Source: Aquilaria yunnanensis (lineage: Eukaryota > Streptophyta > Magnoliopsida > Malvales > Thymelaeaceae). From it: a DNA stretch of 64,000 nt. This document shows, piece by piece, positions 1-13,258 of the stretch (the first letter of the stretch is position 1; each line of letters starts with the position of its first letter). A program made the translations under genes and the position numbers. The notes under the pieces were generated by a model. It made no database searches. It had not been told where the DNA came from and worked only from the letters and a program-made list of their open reading frames with translations. Location of the stretch: NCBI GenBank assembly GCA_039654915.1, contig CM077600.1:33613992-33677991 (forward strand), read 5' to 3'.

Positions 1-2505
1 AGTCTTGAAAATTCTTAATTTTCTATTTCAGTCTAAAAACTACAAAAACATGTTAGTTGTTGGTTCTAATTGGAATGAAGTTCATGGTGGGGCTTAATTG
101 GCACTAACATTGCTAACAGTGAGGCTAACCTAGCATATGTTGGACTCCGTTGATTAGAACTGGGCAAAGACAAATCCGTTTTGGCTTGGACTTTATAATG
201 CCAATGGGTAACCCTTCTTGTTTTTCATGTGCTTTGTTGCACATAGCCGTCGTCTATAAGTTGAAGACATTTTTGTGCCATGAGATCAAACCTCTTATTA
301 TGCCCAACATAGCCCTTAGCCCATTTGAGAGGTTTAGAACCTCTAATAAAAGGTTTAGACACTCAATTATGCTTATTGGGTTTAGTTCTAGTACTTATTT
401 TATAAGTATGCAGTGTGTGCTAGACTTATGAGTTCAGGTACCTTAGGCCCTGCTAGGGCACAGGGAAGAGGCACTGGGGCATGCCTGGACATCGCCAGGA
501 CTCATAGGTATGTACCTAGGATACTTACGTAGCACAAAACTTGTTAAACATCTAAAATTTCTTTGCTCATTCGAAACAAGTTAAGTGCCTAGATGGATTT
601 CATGCTTGTATCAACGTAAGCTTCAATCAATCATTCCATATGTGCATGTCAACTAAAACACTAGTTCAAGTTTTGAAAACATAGGTTTCATGCACATGAC
701 AACACAAACATGTGTCTCCGTAAGCTTACAAAACGAACAACAACTCACATGCACACGAACATCAATTTACTAACAAACGAACACTAGTATACTATCAACT
801 GAACACCTTCACTATATATACACCAATAGTCCAACATCAGTACACTAAAATCGAACAGCAATATACTACAAACGAACACCTTCACCATGCAGTAGTTTAA
901 ACATATTTTTGGCACACACATTCATCCTAAACAACTTCATCTTGCATACATAGTCTTGGTGAGCTGACCATGGGCCACCTTAGTACACTAAAACCCGAAA
1001 GTGCACATACACACAAAACCATTATAAAATCACAACTTAAGCATATCCATCATTGTTATGACTTGTTCCCATGACACATAGCTCATAAAGCCTGCAAGTA
1101 ATAAATTCCTGCACATTAGCTTGCCACATAAGTAAGACTTAGAATAGTAATATTGAGCAGTGCACATAACTAAAACACTAAAACACATGGACTTCAACAC
1201 CAGTGCACATAAACTGAAACACTGAAGCACAGGGACTAGAACACCAGTACACATAAACTAGTACACTACCTTGCTAAAACCTGAAAGAGTAACAACCATT
1301 CTTAGCTTCTTTGTTTCTTTAGTAAACCTTTCCCTACAACCATAAGAGTAGGGCAATGAGTTTGATAACTCGATAAGGATTCCATATGGCCTCCAAGGCC
1401 TATCATAGGTTAAGACTAAGCTTAACCAAATCATACTCCAAGCACTGACAAAGAAAACATAAAAACACAAACACGAGATACAACATATACATAACAATAA
1501 ACAATATAAAGGGGCTAGCATGGTCAAGCAAACATAGAAGCACACAAGACTCACACACCACAAACACCAGCTGAAAGGCCTAGCAAGCATAATCTCAATC
1601 AAATCCGAGAGCTTCATAGCTTGGAAATTGAGTTAGCCCTCTCAATTCCTAGCCATAATGCTTGCCAAACGGAGCTAATTAAACATAGCTAATTAGCATC
1701 CTACTCATAGTTGTCCAACAACCGTAGCTCTCATAGCTTTCTTAGGATCACTTGGCTTCAAAATCCATCACCTAAGCACCTAACATTCACTAAATTAACA
1801 TGGTTCAACTATGAAACTTAGTGAATCCATAGAATCCTTACGATTCCTAGCAACCCTTGTTGCCCAAAGCTTTGAAAGCTAAATTTTGTGCTTTTCCTAG
1901 CCCTTTGTTGTCAGAATCTTCCTCCTTACCTCAATTGGTGCTTGAATTTATCTTCTCCACTTATAATCCACTTTAGAAAGTCTCTGTTTGTATTTGAAAT
2001 TGCATGAATTCACCAAAAACATGAGCTCAAGCTTTCAACTATGGTGGAGTCAATTGGATAAGGAAGAAGATAGTCTAGTGGGACCATAATATAACCGGAA
2101 ATGGCCAAGTGTCCCAAATAAAATGGGTTAATCGCTAGCTTAGTCAAGTCAAAATTTTGCATGAAGCAATTAGACCTCCACATAAAAAATTCCTTCAATT
2201 TGGCAATTCGATAAACTTGTTAATTAAGTCCCTTAATTTCCACAAATCATTATTAGCATCTCCTTCTTCTTGGTCATGTCATGACTGAATCCATAAGTGT
2301 TCTAGTTAAACTCAATAGTGTTCTAATTGAGTCTGAGAGTGTTCCAGTTGGATCTGTGAGTGTTCTACACTCAATTACTTATCATCCTCTAATGAAACTT
2401 CATTTTCTAAGCTCCACAAACTCAGAATTAAGGTTCTTCATTTTTTTTAAGCTCTCATTCTACATCACCTATGGCTTAAGCACTTAGGAACTTGAGGGCA
2501 TTACA
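1..2505 (-). mobile_element. possible LTR of a Ty3/gypsy-like retrotransposon
   Basis: No gene is recognisable here. On the minus strand a possible LTR start (TGTAATGCCCTCAAG) reads leftward from 2505, a 5' terminus style common in plant gypsy LTRs, followed by long non-coding sequence. The direct flank at 2506-2510 is cctct, but I found no matching left terminus, no primer-binding site and no gag or pol motif inside the window, so any element would extend beyond base 1. The ORFs of 60-120 codons here (for example 1258-1617) have no recognisable domain. Anonymous repeat sequence is the alternative. Confidence 0.3.
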
Positions 2506-3569
2506 CCTCTTATCCAAGTTTTCTCTTAGAGGACTTTTGGAAATGGGTCTGCAAGTCAAAGTAGGCGAGCTCTAGTTGGTTGGATAGTGTCCAAATCATC
2601 TTCAATAAAGTGACACCTGTTGTGCACTTTGATTAGGAAGCAATCCTGCAAATGCTCCTAGTTGGCATTCGATTGTCAAAAGATCAAAAGGTATTGATTG
2701 AAAATCTGGATTACGATTCACCGATTTAACAAGGCATGTGGTATATCAACACTATAATTCTTTTAACTAACTAGCATCAACGGGCCCAATAGATGAATCA
2801 TTGGAAAGTGAATGTAGAAAATAATGGAAAATCTATGGCGATTCCTGGAAGACTATTACAACAGCAATTGAAAGATCAATGGTTGTTAAAATAGTTAAGA
2901 GTGAACAAAATTAGTTGATTGGTATTTGGTAAGGTTTAAAACAGAAAATTATATAGAAAGAGTTGCATAGAATCTATTTAATCAATAAATTTGAACTAAA
3001 AGAAAAAAAAAAGAAAAACAAGAAAAAAATTAAAGGAAAGTAAAGGAGCAAAGCATTGATTTGAGAGGAACAAGAGATCAATTGTAGATTTGTAAATTAG
3101 GAGGAAAAAGTCGGCCTCATATTTGAGTCCAAGTTCAAGGAAAGCAGCAAAAAGCACCTGAAGTCCAAGTTTGATTAAAAAAAAGTAAAGTACAATAGAA
3201 GTTCAAGTTAAAAAAAAAAAAAACAGTGAAGTATGCCAAAAGCTCAAGTTAAAGAAAAGAGAAGAAACCATGCACATCTCCACCAAATCTAAGTCTAAAG
3301 GTCATGACCATGAAGAAGTCACTTTTCATCTCTAGCAGATCTCAATTTGGAACATGTGACTAAAAAATCATTCACTTCTCCATAAGACCTCAAAGCGTTA
3401 ATGAGAAGATTATACACTTGAAGCATATAAAAAGAATCGACCACCAAAATCTACATTTCGAGTTTCAAATATCATAATTTGTATTGTAATTAATTTCAAT
3501 GCCTAGCTTTTACATACAAAATTTGTGCATACACATGCATCTTACTTATGGTTCCAATGCCTTCTAATA
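2506..3569. other. intergenic, no gene seen
   Basis: AT-rich spacer with A-rich tracts (around 3000-3025 and 3176-3225). No coding similarity, inverted repeat or RNA gene was recognised. Confidence 0.5.
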
Positions 3570-3892
3570 GCAAATTTGTTTTAGGTTAAGTCAATTTAAT
3601 AAAAAATGACTTATTTTTATTTTTACATCTTTTTTATCTAAAACTAATTTTATTTAAAAGCCACTATTATGTAGTGTAATAATCCATTGGAAAACAATTT
3701 TTATGAATTTTTCTAATTTTAAACATTAAAAATGAAAAATCATAAAAATTTAATAATATTATTAAAATTTACTTTCAAATGAATTACTGCATCTATATAA
3801 TATTAATTTTCACATGAAATTAATTATAAGCAAGAAAGATATAAACAAACATAAGCTATTTTAGATTAAGTTAAATTAAAATAAATTAGCTC
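3570..3892. mobile_element. AT-rich MITE, family A copy 1
   Basis: About 320 bp with imperfect terminal inverted repeats. The left end is close to GCAAATTTGTTTTAGGTTAA and the right end, reversed, is GAGCTAATTTATTTTAATTT. The two arms continue to pair inward through ACTTATTTTTATTTTTACAT, the AATATTATGTAG-like segment and TCATAAAAATTTAATAA. Three other copies lie at 12797, 30739 and 47136. It has no coding capacity. The superfamily is not settled because I could not define a convincing target-site duplication. Confidence 0.7.
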
Positions 3893-4323
3893 TAAGTCTA
3901 TAAAACAAGACATTTCTCCTTCTTTGATATATATGTACCCTCTACTTTATGACATGCTTTTGAGTAAAAAAAAAAGGAAAGGAAAGAAGGGAAGGAAAAA
4001 AGTCTTGTTGAAAGAAAGAGCGAGGTATAAAGATTGTGGTGCTCATTTATGTGCCTAGTTCAGAACTTCAGACCCTCTTCTCCTCGTGATCGTCCAAAAA
4101 GTAGGAACACAAGAAAAAGGAGGCCGTACATTTATCAATTCCAAGGTGAGCTAAACCTGTAATGAATTACTGACAATGGTTTTAGAGTAGTAGTTATATG
4201 GTTCACCGATCAAAACCATTAGCAAAGTTCATCAGTTAAATCACTTAATCCTGCGTTGAAACCTCTATGTATGTGGCCTATGCTGTGACCTAAAAAAGTA
4301 CCAGAGCTAGCAAATCTTCGGGA
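3893..4323. other. spacer and probable 3' UTR of the ethylene receptor gene
   Basis: No gene was recognised. The part nearest 4323 is expected to be the 3' UTR of the minus-strand receptor gene. A purine-rich tract (gaaaggaaagaagggaagga) lies near 3975. Confidence 0.5.
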
Positions 4324-7300
4324 TCAGTTCTTGATTCTCTCTCCAACCCGTTGCAGAACCCTACGAAGCTCATCCGCCATTCCCTGTAAGAGAACAGGTT
4401 TCTGGATGATCCCATTCATTCCCACATGCAAGCATTTCTTTGCCACATGATCCTCAGCGCTTGCTGTCAGAGCTATAATCAATGGCCAATTACGACTCCG
4501 GTACTTCCGGATTCTTGTTGCAACTTCGAATCCATCCATCTCTGGCATTTGGAGATCTAAGACAACTATTCTGAAAGAATTCTCGGCATGGGTGACTGCA
4601 CTCAGACATTCAAATCCAGATGGAACATCAACCACTTCACAACCCAGCTTCTCGAGCAGCTTCTTCGTTACACTCCTGTTTACATCACAATCATCAGCTA
4701 GCAAAACACGGAGTCCTCTGAAGCGGGGGTCCAATGTCAGTTGCTTGGAGGAATTTTCAATTGTAGAGACGGTTCTTCCGGAATCAGATTGGACTTCAAA
4801 CTTGAGAAGAAATGTCATACTTCGGGCAAATCCCAGAGAATTCGGGGATATTTGGATGTCACCCTGCATCATCTGCAATCACATGAATTACAATCAATAA
4901 GCATATAAGTTTGTTCTAGCATCATTTGCTTGTCCTAAAGCAAAACAAATTCCTGTATCAACACCCCCCCCCCTCCCCCCTTCTCTCTCTCTCTCTCTCT
5001 TTTCTTTCTCAGGTCCTCTGGATGCTGGATGATTATAACAAAGCACAGTCAAAGGGAAAGTTGAAGCCTGCTTGACTGAGTGAAACGCAAGCCACCTAGC
5101 TACTAGGACAAGAGAGCTCTTTGTATCAGCCGTTTTCACATCTAGAATTGTTTTTGTGTATGATTCATTCTAATGCATACAAGCTGATAAAAAGAAACCT
5201 GACATTTGTTGAAAATATTTTAAAAAAACCTAACTTGTAAAGTATGTTTCATTGATATTTTTAGGAAACACCTGTGTGTGTGTGTGTGTGTGTGTTCAGT
5301 ACTTCTGTATATCTATTTAGTCTGCTCTGGGTGTTTGGACAGCCACATATATTGGTGCCTTCCCCATCACCTATTCATGATTCCCGATCATCGAGGAGCT
5401 AGCCGCACAAACAGTACCACTCTACAATAAGATTTCCAACTAGACCAGACACCATGTTTTAGGAACATCAAAAATTATGTTATTCAAGCTCCTTTGACCA
5501 GTAAAGACAGCCACAACCACTGCATACTTCATTAAGGATAATTTTGATTTATAAACAACATCCTTATATCATTTCCACTTGATTCACTGGTGCGTGGTCA
5601 AGATGGTTTGCTCAGACCAAATGAAAAGAGCTCCACAATAAGCTTGAACTATCGAAAGCACTTCAAAGAAACATCACTGTCTGGGGCATAAAAGGTAAAA
5701 TCAAAATATAGAGAATTGCACACCCATTAACTGTTAAACGACACAAAAATCTGTAGCTTTTGGAGACTAACCTGTACAAGCTTTTTGCACATACTGAAAC
5801 TTAAACGCTCATTAGCTTTATCAAAGTTGGGCTTCCTGCCAGAAGAATCTAAAGCCAGCATTGATGAGTCTGTTAGAGAATTGCCATCACGGATCTCAAT
5901 TTCAAATCTCACACAAACATAGTCATTACAGGTGCTTGATCTCCATAGACCTAACCTTTTTTCATTCATTTCTTGGCTGCTTTTTTCTGATGAAACCCGG
6001 AATTTAACCAGCCCTCCTCTATACAAGTCCAGTAAATACCCAACCATATGCAAAATCACTTGAAATGTTCTCTTCTCATCACCAATCACATGATCAGGCA
6101 AGGAGCTCTGAACATCAACTTCAAAACCAAAGCCTTTACAGACAGATAAGCACTTGGCAAGGCATGAAGCTTCTTTTATCATAGAATGTAGGCCAAAATA
6201 TTTCATCTCTAGCAGCAATTTTCCAGAGTCATTGGCTGAAATATCCATTGCATCATTTATCAACATTGACAGAACAGAACTGGCTTTTATCAATGTATCA
6301 ACAATGTTTTTCTGCTCAAATTTCATATTCTCATCTTGAACTAATGAAAGCAGGCCCAAAACTGAATGCATTGGTCTCCTCATACCCTGACTCATAACTT
6401 TCTGGAATGAGTTTCGTGCCTGACTTGCCATCATTGCATTTTTTTTAGCCCGTTGCAACACACGATTTTGCTCTGCCAGTTTCTCTCTCATGAGCTGAGA
6501 CTCCTCAAGAACTGCAGCATGTGACAGAGCTACAGCTACTTGATCAGCAACCACTCCAATGATTTCCATCTCCTGATAGCTCCAATCCCTAGAATTTGGA
6601 AGAACCAATACTAATATGGCATAACAAGTCTCCACCACTTCGGGTGTTCCACCTTTAAAATTTGAAACTCTAAGCATGGGCATCCTAATTGCTGCTACTG
6701 CCCCTGCATCGTTCAAATCACCACCACTTGCAAGCGCGAGGGATGAAGTTGCCTTCAGGATCCTCACTCCTTTATTCTTTTTTATCTCAACTACATCAGG
6801 ATCAGTAGTTGGAATAGAAAGGTGAAAGTTCCTAGAGGAACTGGCTTTCAACTCATGGGTGAGGTTCATCTCAGTTCGACTCTCATTTGTTATCCACACA
6901 GCACAATTATGAAGACCCAAAGTCTTTGAAAGTTCAACCAGAGTAGTGTACAGTATAGTATGCCTGTCAAGGGACTTCCTTATCTCTTGCGTAAGCATTC
7001 GAACATGTGAACTTGCTTCTTTCTTCCTCTTCATCATTCCAACCTCCTGGTCCAATTCTAACACATTTTGCCTCAAAAAGAGCTCCCTAACTTTGACCTT
7101 GAGTAAGAGGGGGATCAGAGTTAAAAGTGTTATTGTAGTTGCACAGGAAACAAGGGCTGTGAGTAACTTGGCAATGGTGAGAGACAACTCCAGCTGGAAT
7201 GAATGAGGGCCATAGTAGGTCCATGCAGTTAGCAGGTGGGTCAATCCACAAAGAACAATGAATGCTATGAACTGAAGGAGGACCCATTTGAATGGAACAT

Positions 7301-7523
7301 TAGAGCAACTAACAAAGTAAAGTAGCTCAATGGGTATCGAGAAGTATGCTACTGCAATCAAGAAATCACTAACTCTCTGGCATTCCAAAATGTTCTGTAT
7401 GCTCCAGAAACCGTCATAATCACAATTACAATTTACAAATTCATTATCAACAGCCAAAGCAGACATAAGAAGGCAAAAGACCACAGCTAAGGCCATTAAG
7501 ATTGCGCCTGAGTTCCTCATCAT
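4324..7523 (-). CDS. EIN4: EIN4-like ethylene receptor (subfamily II), complete, 2 exons
   Basis: Hybrid histidine-kinase-like ethylene receptor of the ER membrane that signals through CTR1. I join exon 1 (7523-5772, 584 codons, donor GTTAGT) to exon 2 (4872-4324) in phase 0, giving 766 aa; from memory Arabidopsis EIN4 is also 766 aa. Residues 1-25 form the N-terminal hydrophobic signal-like segment typical of subfamily II. Cys32 and Cys34 match the dimer cysteines. Three membrane segments follow, with copper-ligand candidates Cys92 and His96 in CGLTH. A GAF domain covers roughly 185-340. The degenerate kinase region keeps His386 ([10 protein letters not shown]), which favours EIN4 over ETR2. 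The receiver (about 638-755) has the acidic pair Asp644-Asp645, phospho-acceptor Asp690 in [12 protein letters not shown] and Lys742. Domain names are family knowledge; the splice sites are read directly. All expected key residues are present, so it looks functional. Confidence 0.95.
4965..5003. repeat. C-run plus (CT)n microsatellite
   Basis: A poly-C tract followed by a CT dinucleotide run, inside the intron of the ethylene receptor gene. A (TG)n run lies in the same intron at 5274-5295. Confidence 0.9.
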
Positions 7524-8100
7524 CTTCTTCGTTCTTTTTCTTTTTTCATTACATAGCTGTTATGCCTTTAAGTAGCGACCTTCCGCTTCAAAAGTTTACT
7601 TCAATCGATAACAGTCAACCCCAGTCTGAAGCATATGAAATCTTAGATATACCTACCCAGCTCACTACAAATTTCAACGCTTACAATCCAATCAACTCCA
7701 GACTCCAACAACTTCAAATCCTATTATTCACTCTTTACAGTGCAAAAGGGAGAGTCTAGCAACACATCACCAATAAAACAGAGAAGGTGAAACAATTCTG
7801 GAAGCAAAGATGAGTCGAGCAATGCTTGCAACTTCCCTGAGCCTTAAAGAGATCGGGGGACCCCAACATCGGAATCTTCCTACCTCAATTGAATCAGAGC
7901 TAAGAAAATGACACAAAAAGGAGCCGAGCTTTAAAGGAACACCCACCAGCAGCCGAAAAGCGCCAGAAAAGTCTCAATCAACGCAAGCTGATGACTTTTT
8001 CCAACTTTTCGAGTGTGCCGACTTCGTCAAATCATCTGAAGAAATCGTTTTCTCGCTCAACAAGATCAAGCCCACAGTATAGATATATATGACATTATGA
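7524..8100 (-). promoter_or_regulatory. 5' UTR and core promoter region of the EIN4-like gene
   Basis: No other gene is present. A TATA-like stretch (ATATATATCTA, minus strand) lies near 8080-8091 and a GA-rich microsatellite at 8111-8132. If this TATA is used, the 5' UTR would be about 500 bases and could contain an intron, as is common in this receptor family. The positions are inferred, not proven. Confidence 0.4.
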
Positions 8101-8413
8101 GAAAGTTATTGAGAGAGAGAGAGAAAGAGAGATCGGATGTATGATTTTAGGATTTAAGAGGTTTCAAAATGACAATTGGAAGGACAGATTTTCAGAGGAA
8201 CGGACCGAAGGGAGAGATTCTCGTGTCTGGGTTAGAAAATGGCAAGAGGAAGTGACAGCCCACTCAGGTCGCAACCCTGAGTGAGCCGTGGAGTAGAAAG
8301 CCGTCACTTTAAAAAATATACATATATAAAAATGTCTTATTAAATTTCAACCACATAAAAGTCATTAAATCGTGTATGTTATATTATTTAATAAAAAATA
8401 CAAATTGCTTTTA

Positions 8414-9150
8414 TTTTTTTTTTAGGGAAATATGAGAATTATATTAATGTAGATTCAAAGCAACAGTTAACCAAGCTAGGAGTGGGGATTACCAAGAAAT
8501 TCTCCCTAACACACGGAGGTCTTTCGAAGCAAGAAAATAAGAGATATCATTCCCAACTCACCTAATAAAAGAAAAAGAGCAAAGATAAAACAAAAAAACT
8601 AGCAAATGTCCTAATTTCATCTATCAACACTCCAAAATAAAGTGAAGACGAAGACTAGGCCTTATTGATCCCAACAACGAATATGATTCCAATACGATAG
8701 AACCAAAACCATGTCGACGTGCCTCCTTTAAATCCTATATTACAACCATGGCTTCCAGGTAATTGACATCCTCTCCATTGTAGTTCCAGCTATACAAGAT
8801 AGTGAACCGAACAGACCCTTCAGCATCTTAGCCAATTACCCCAATTGCAGCTCTGTTAGCTTCCTTTTCCCACAACACATTAACATTCACCTTTAACACC
8901 AAAGCTTCGAGCCATTGCCATCGAGACTTTGTATGATAGCATGTATTACTTTGCTTCTTCTTTGGCCTACCAAAAAAAGTCCATTGCTCGATCCATGACA
9001 AAATCACGCTAGTTGTATACTTCAGGACTTGGCAACAAGCCTCATGGACAACGAGATTATGATTATACCACATAAACCAATTGAAAAGAGCTACCCGAAT
9101 CAAAGTTTGATCATTGCCACCCAGAACCTCATGCAACTAAGACCACCATT
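8414..9150 (-). mobile_element. 5'-truncated LINE fragment with RNase H-like end and poly(A)
   Basis: The minus-strand ORF at 9136-8828 (102 codons) reads like the junction of the zinc-finger/RNase H end of plant non-LTR retrotransposon ORF2: LFNWFMWYNHNLVVHE followed by LKVNVNVLWEKEANRAAIGV, which resembles the usual 'K-NVD-A' start of the RVT_3 domain with Asp changed to Asn. About 400 bp of non-coding sequence and a T-run at 8414-8423 follow, which is an A-tail on the minus strand. The core of RNase H is missing. It is a dead insertion remnant; the 5' break is only approximate. Confidence 0.7.
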
Positions 9151-10457
9151 CATCAAGTGCTTGTAAGAGTTAAACTAACAAATGATTAGATAGAGGACTA
9201 AAGTCATGTTAGGCTATTCAATAGGTTAGCAATACTAGGTAGTGTCATTTAGGATTTAAAAAAGCATACAGCATTTTATTCGACCAGTGGTTAGTGCGAA
9301 ACATTGGGAAAACGGTGGTTTGCAAGAGCTACTGTCTCTTCTTGAAAAATGAATGCTAGGGAGGGCATAGAAATCAAAGAATAATGGAATGAATAAACCA
9401 AAAAAAGAAAGAGAAAGTTCTCATGTTTTGGAAGAGTCATGCATTGCAGTATTTGTCATGGAAATGATGACAACCAAAGGACATGCACAGTAGAAGTGGT
9501 AAGCAACTGTTTCTATACTTCACTTGAACTCAATTACTTTTAGATTACTAACTACATTATTCTGTATCAAATTGTAGGCCAACCCTACACAAGAATCTAT
9601 GAATGCCAACAAGGTTGAGAAGCATTGCAAGACACTTGTTTTGTTATCATACTTTACATAATCATTCATATTGCCAGATCATGTCATGCTATCAATGTGG
9701 TTTGAGTTGGCAAAAACTAATGCATTTTTTATTTCATGCACAATGTTCATTTCTAGCAAGATGGAGCTTATATCATACTATACATGGCCCCTAAAAGAGT
9801 TATTACAAAATACCATCTAGCAGGGAAGGCACTTCTACTGCTCATAGAAAAAAAATAAAAAAAGTTAATTTTAAGGCATAATAGCCCAACTCAATGAATG
9901 GAACGGTTTTCCATTTGATGGACTCATTTGTATGTATAATTGTTGACTGTGATATGCATTTTGTGTTTGTTAAATGATTACTATAATATCCATTTTAGCT
10001 TATCATGGATGATGCTTCTGGTGTAGTTTGCCAACACTTAATGCATTTGTTGTACTTGAAAGATGTGTTGTCTAATCAGTTGTAATAGCTATAAAAATGT
10101 TAAACAATTTGTAATAGCCATGTATATTGCTTTTGGCCAGTAATTGTTTAACTTAGTTTTTAGGGGAGTTTGGTTCACATTAAATTAATTAATTGGTCAA
10201 AAGTTAAGCTGGTCAAGAGGGGGAGTCCGCCATAAGGTCTGTAGGTGGGTCTGAAGATCACAAAAAATTACTGGGCTTGCCATTCTTCATTAGGACAATT
10301 CCTTACCTCATTCCCATTCCCCACCAGAAATAGTAGTTGGTTGCTCTGACTCCCCCAAGTCAGATTTAAACCGTCCTCCTTCGCCATTGCTCCAGTCTTC
10401 ATTTGCACCATCGTTCATTAGAGGTAAGCTTCACTTTCTAGCCACCTTGCTGCTTCA
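9151..10457. other. intergenic, no gene seen
   Basis: Repetitive-looking AT-rich spacer. The 63-codon plus-strand ORF at 9603 has no recognisable motif. Confidence 0.45.
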
Positions 10458-11413
10458 TAAAAGTGATCACTATTCAGTTAAAACCGATAAATAAATAAAT
10501 AAATCAGAAATTCAATTTGGTTAATTTGGTTTTTTGGTTTGGTTTCGGTTGAAACCGAATAGAAAGAATCTCAATTTCAGTTCGATTTCGGTTAGGAGTG
10601 TCGGTTATTTCGGTAACTGAAAAAACAAAAAAAAAATTAAGTCATATTTAAGGTTTTGGTAAGTTAGTTGATAGGTTTAAAAAGAGAAGTGGTTGAGTGG
10701 AAATAGATAAAAGATTAATGGCTTTTTTTGGGGTTTGATCGTCATCCACACCTCTGCCCATCACTCGCCCGTCGCCTCCGTCCCCCCGTCCACCCCCTAC
10801 TTCTGCCCTCCCCTACGCTGTCTGCCCTCACCCCCACCGTCACCCCAGCCCTCCATTGGCCTCTGCCCTCACCCTCGCTGTTTGCCCCTACCCTCGCCCA
10901 GCTGTCTGCCCTTTCCTTCCACTCACCCTCATTTTTTGCCCTTACCTCCACCCCTTCAGCATCTTTCTCCGACCCAACCTTCTCCGATAGCTGCCGCTAG
11001 ACACTACACCCCCACCTCTAATCCAACATTGCTGATAAATGGCTTATGCATTTAATTCGATAAAAGAAGAGTTGAAATCAATCTTTCGAAATCTTCCGAC
11101 CTCCACCATCATCATGTTTTGCTCAATTGGGGGAGATAAGTACAAACCTTAGAATAGTCCACAATTTCTTGCTACTTAGTTGTTTAAGCCATTACATTTC
11201 TCTATGTTATAAGTGCATCACTGTGTTTGGATGTGACTTTTTTTTCGGTTATTTCAGTTTTAAACTAAACCAAACCATATATTTCAGTTCGGTTTTACTT
11301 CAGTATAGAGACTTAATTCGGTTAATTCGGTTTCTAATCATAATAAACCGAAAACAAAATAAACTGATATATTTGGTTCGGTTTCAACCAAATAAACTGA
11401 ATGATCAGCCCTA
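10458..11413. mobile_element. non-autonomous hAT-like element with C-rich core
   Basis: The ends are TAAAAGTGATCACTATTCAG on the left and CTGAATGATCAGCCCTA on the right, imperfect inverted repeats flanked by near-identical 8-mers (ctgcttca at 10450-10457, ctccttca at 11414-11421). Subterminal arms are rich in cggtt/aaccg motifs in opposite orientations (10500-10620 and 11240-11400), typical of hAT MITE-type arms. The core (10735-11000) is a C-rich imperfect repeat of units such as ctgccctcaccc and makes spurious Pro/Ser-rich ORFs. There is no transposase. Confidence 0.6.
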
Positions 11414-12796
11414 CTCCTTCATCACCTTACTTTGTGATTACCGGCAAGCGACGAAATTGCATCCGTAGACTCAAGGCCGAATCCACCTATTGGTAGACAA
11501 CATAGCAGATAGTCTGTCCATTGACCATCATTAAAGATGAAACAGCGGTGGATTGTCTAAGAATGGGGAAAATGTATGCATAAAAGGATTCTCGATGGCA
11601 TTACCTTATAAATATGCCAAATAGTGAACCTTTTTTAATTCTTCATATTGACCCTCACTTGACCAACTGAATAATGGGGTTAGATTAGTGTCATTAATGC
11701 CAAACAAACTGCTCCCTAACGATTGCCTATTGCAAACTTGATTAATATGCGATTCAAACTATTCAACAATAAAAGTATAATAGGCTATGATAGAAGTATT
11801 CTTTCATTACAGATGCATAGAAGCATATTTTTCTTTACATCATGTTGCATTTACAGTGATAGGTATACTATTAATTAGGGAAAAGGGCATGCTAGTTTTT
11901 TTGGAACCAAAATGATAAGCGAATTAACTTTTGTATGACATATTGAAAGAAGTGGGGAGACCAGGATTCCATATCCCTTAAAGCCCTCAGCTATTAGGCC
12001 AAAGGGCTTGGGGTGTTGCATAGATTCAAGATGGCATCACATTCCCTTGCCATCAAAAGCCAATAAGGCCATACACTCTCACATTTTCACATAAACCAAC
12101 AACATAGGCCTAAAACCAAACTAACAACTATAACCCATAACAACTTATGAACTGAAAAAACATAACCCTTAAGTTTGTCAACCTTCCTTTCAACAGAACC
12201 AAAATTACTTGTTAGGGCCATTTGTGGATTTGCATTTTATTTTCTTAATGCCCTAATGTCCTTTAGTTCCATTTTCAACAATTGAACTTCAATTTTCACT
12301 CCTTTCTCCCAATATACTAGTTTACTTGTCAGCTTCTATGTTTGTTCTAAAAAAGGTCATCATTTTACTCCAAATAGCACCAAGGTTTCCTTTACACCCA
12401 AAAAGAAAGGTTTCTTATTCAATGTCTTAGATCACATAGAGATCATACATAGGTTAATGGAAATCATACCTTATAGTTTTTACAACTATAAAATCTCATA
12501 TCATAGCTCTCATTATTACACTTGGCTTTGAAAATACGGGTTTGCACTCCACATGCGCAAATAGGGATGTCATCCTTGATGGGCTTGCTTCTTTGCCCAA
12601 TGTTTGAAGACAACCTTGAATCCACAATTGACATCACCGATTAAGCCCCTCTCGTTGAAGATTTAGAAAAATGGGGATTTCAATATCATATTCAAAGGAA
12701 GGGTTTCAAATTCCAAAGTTTGAGGACTTCAACCTTGCTAACCACCTATCAACTGCCTTTACTTAAATTTTAATTATTTTAAAACCTTTTATTCCA
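11414..12796. other. intergenic, no gene seen
   Basis: No coding similarity or terminal repeats were recognised. Confidence 0.45.
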
Positions 12797-13129
12797 CCCA
12801 ATTCATTTCAACTTAAGTCAATTGACTTTAAAATAACTTATTTTTATTCTTATATTTTTTTTATCTGGAACTAATTTTAATTAAAATTCAATATTATGTA
12901 ACTATAATAATCCATTAAAAATACAATTTTTGTAATCTTACTAAATTTTTATGAATTTTTCTAGTTTAAGACATTAAAAAAATCATAAAAATTTAACAAC
13001 GTCATCAAAATGTACATTCAAATGGATTATTACATTTACATACTATTGGATTTCAAATAAAATTAGTTTCAGATAAAAAATATGAAAAAATAAAAATAAG
13101 TCAATTGACTTAAATTAAAACGAATTGGC
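12797..13129. mobile_element. AT-rich MITE, family A copy 2
   Basis: About 333 bp. The left end CCCAATTCATTTCAACTTAA and the right end (reversed) AGCCAATTCGTTTTAATTTA form inverted repeats continuing with AAGTCAATTGACTT on both sides. The internal order is the same as copies at 3570, 30739 and 47136. The arms pair over most of their length, so the element can fold into one hairpin. Confidence 0.75.
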
Positions 13130-13258
13130 TCTAGTCACCTTACGTAATTAACATAGCAGACCCTAAAGGGCCAAAATGCTCACCAATGAATAGTTTAAGA
13201 ATCAAGTCATCCTGCCCTAACCTTTAAAGACTAAAACTTGAATCAACATAGTTCAAAG

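Noticed and set aside
7502..7759. 85-codon plus ORF
   Set aside because: Antisense to the start and leader of the EIN4-like gene; Ser/Phe run from a simple repeat.
10728..11055. Pro/Ser-rich ORFs on both strands
   Set aside because: They arise from the C-rich repeat core of a hAT-like element.
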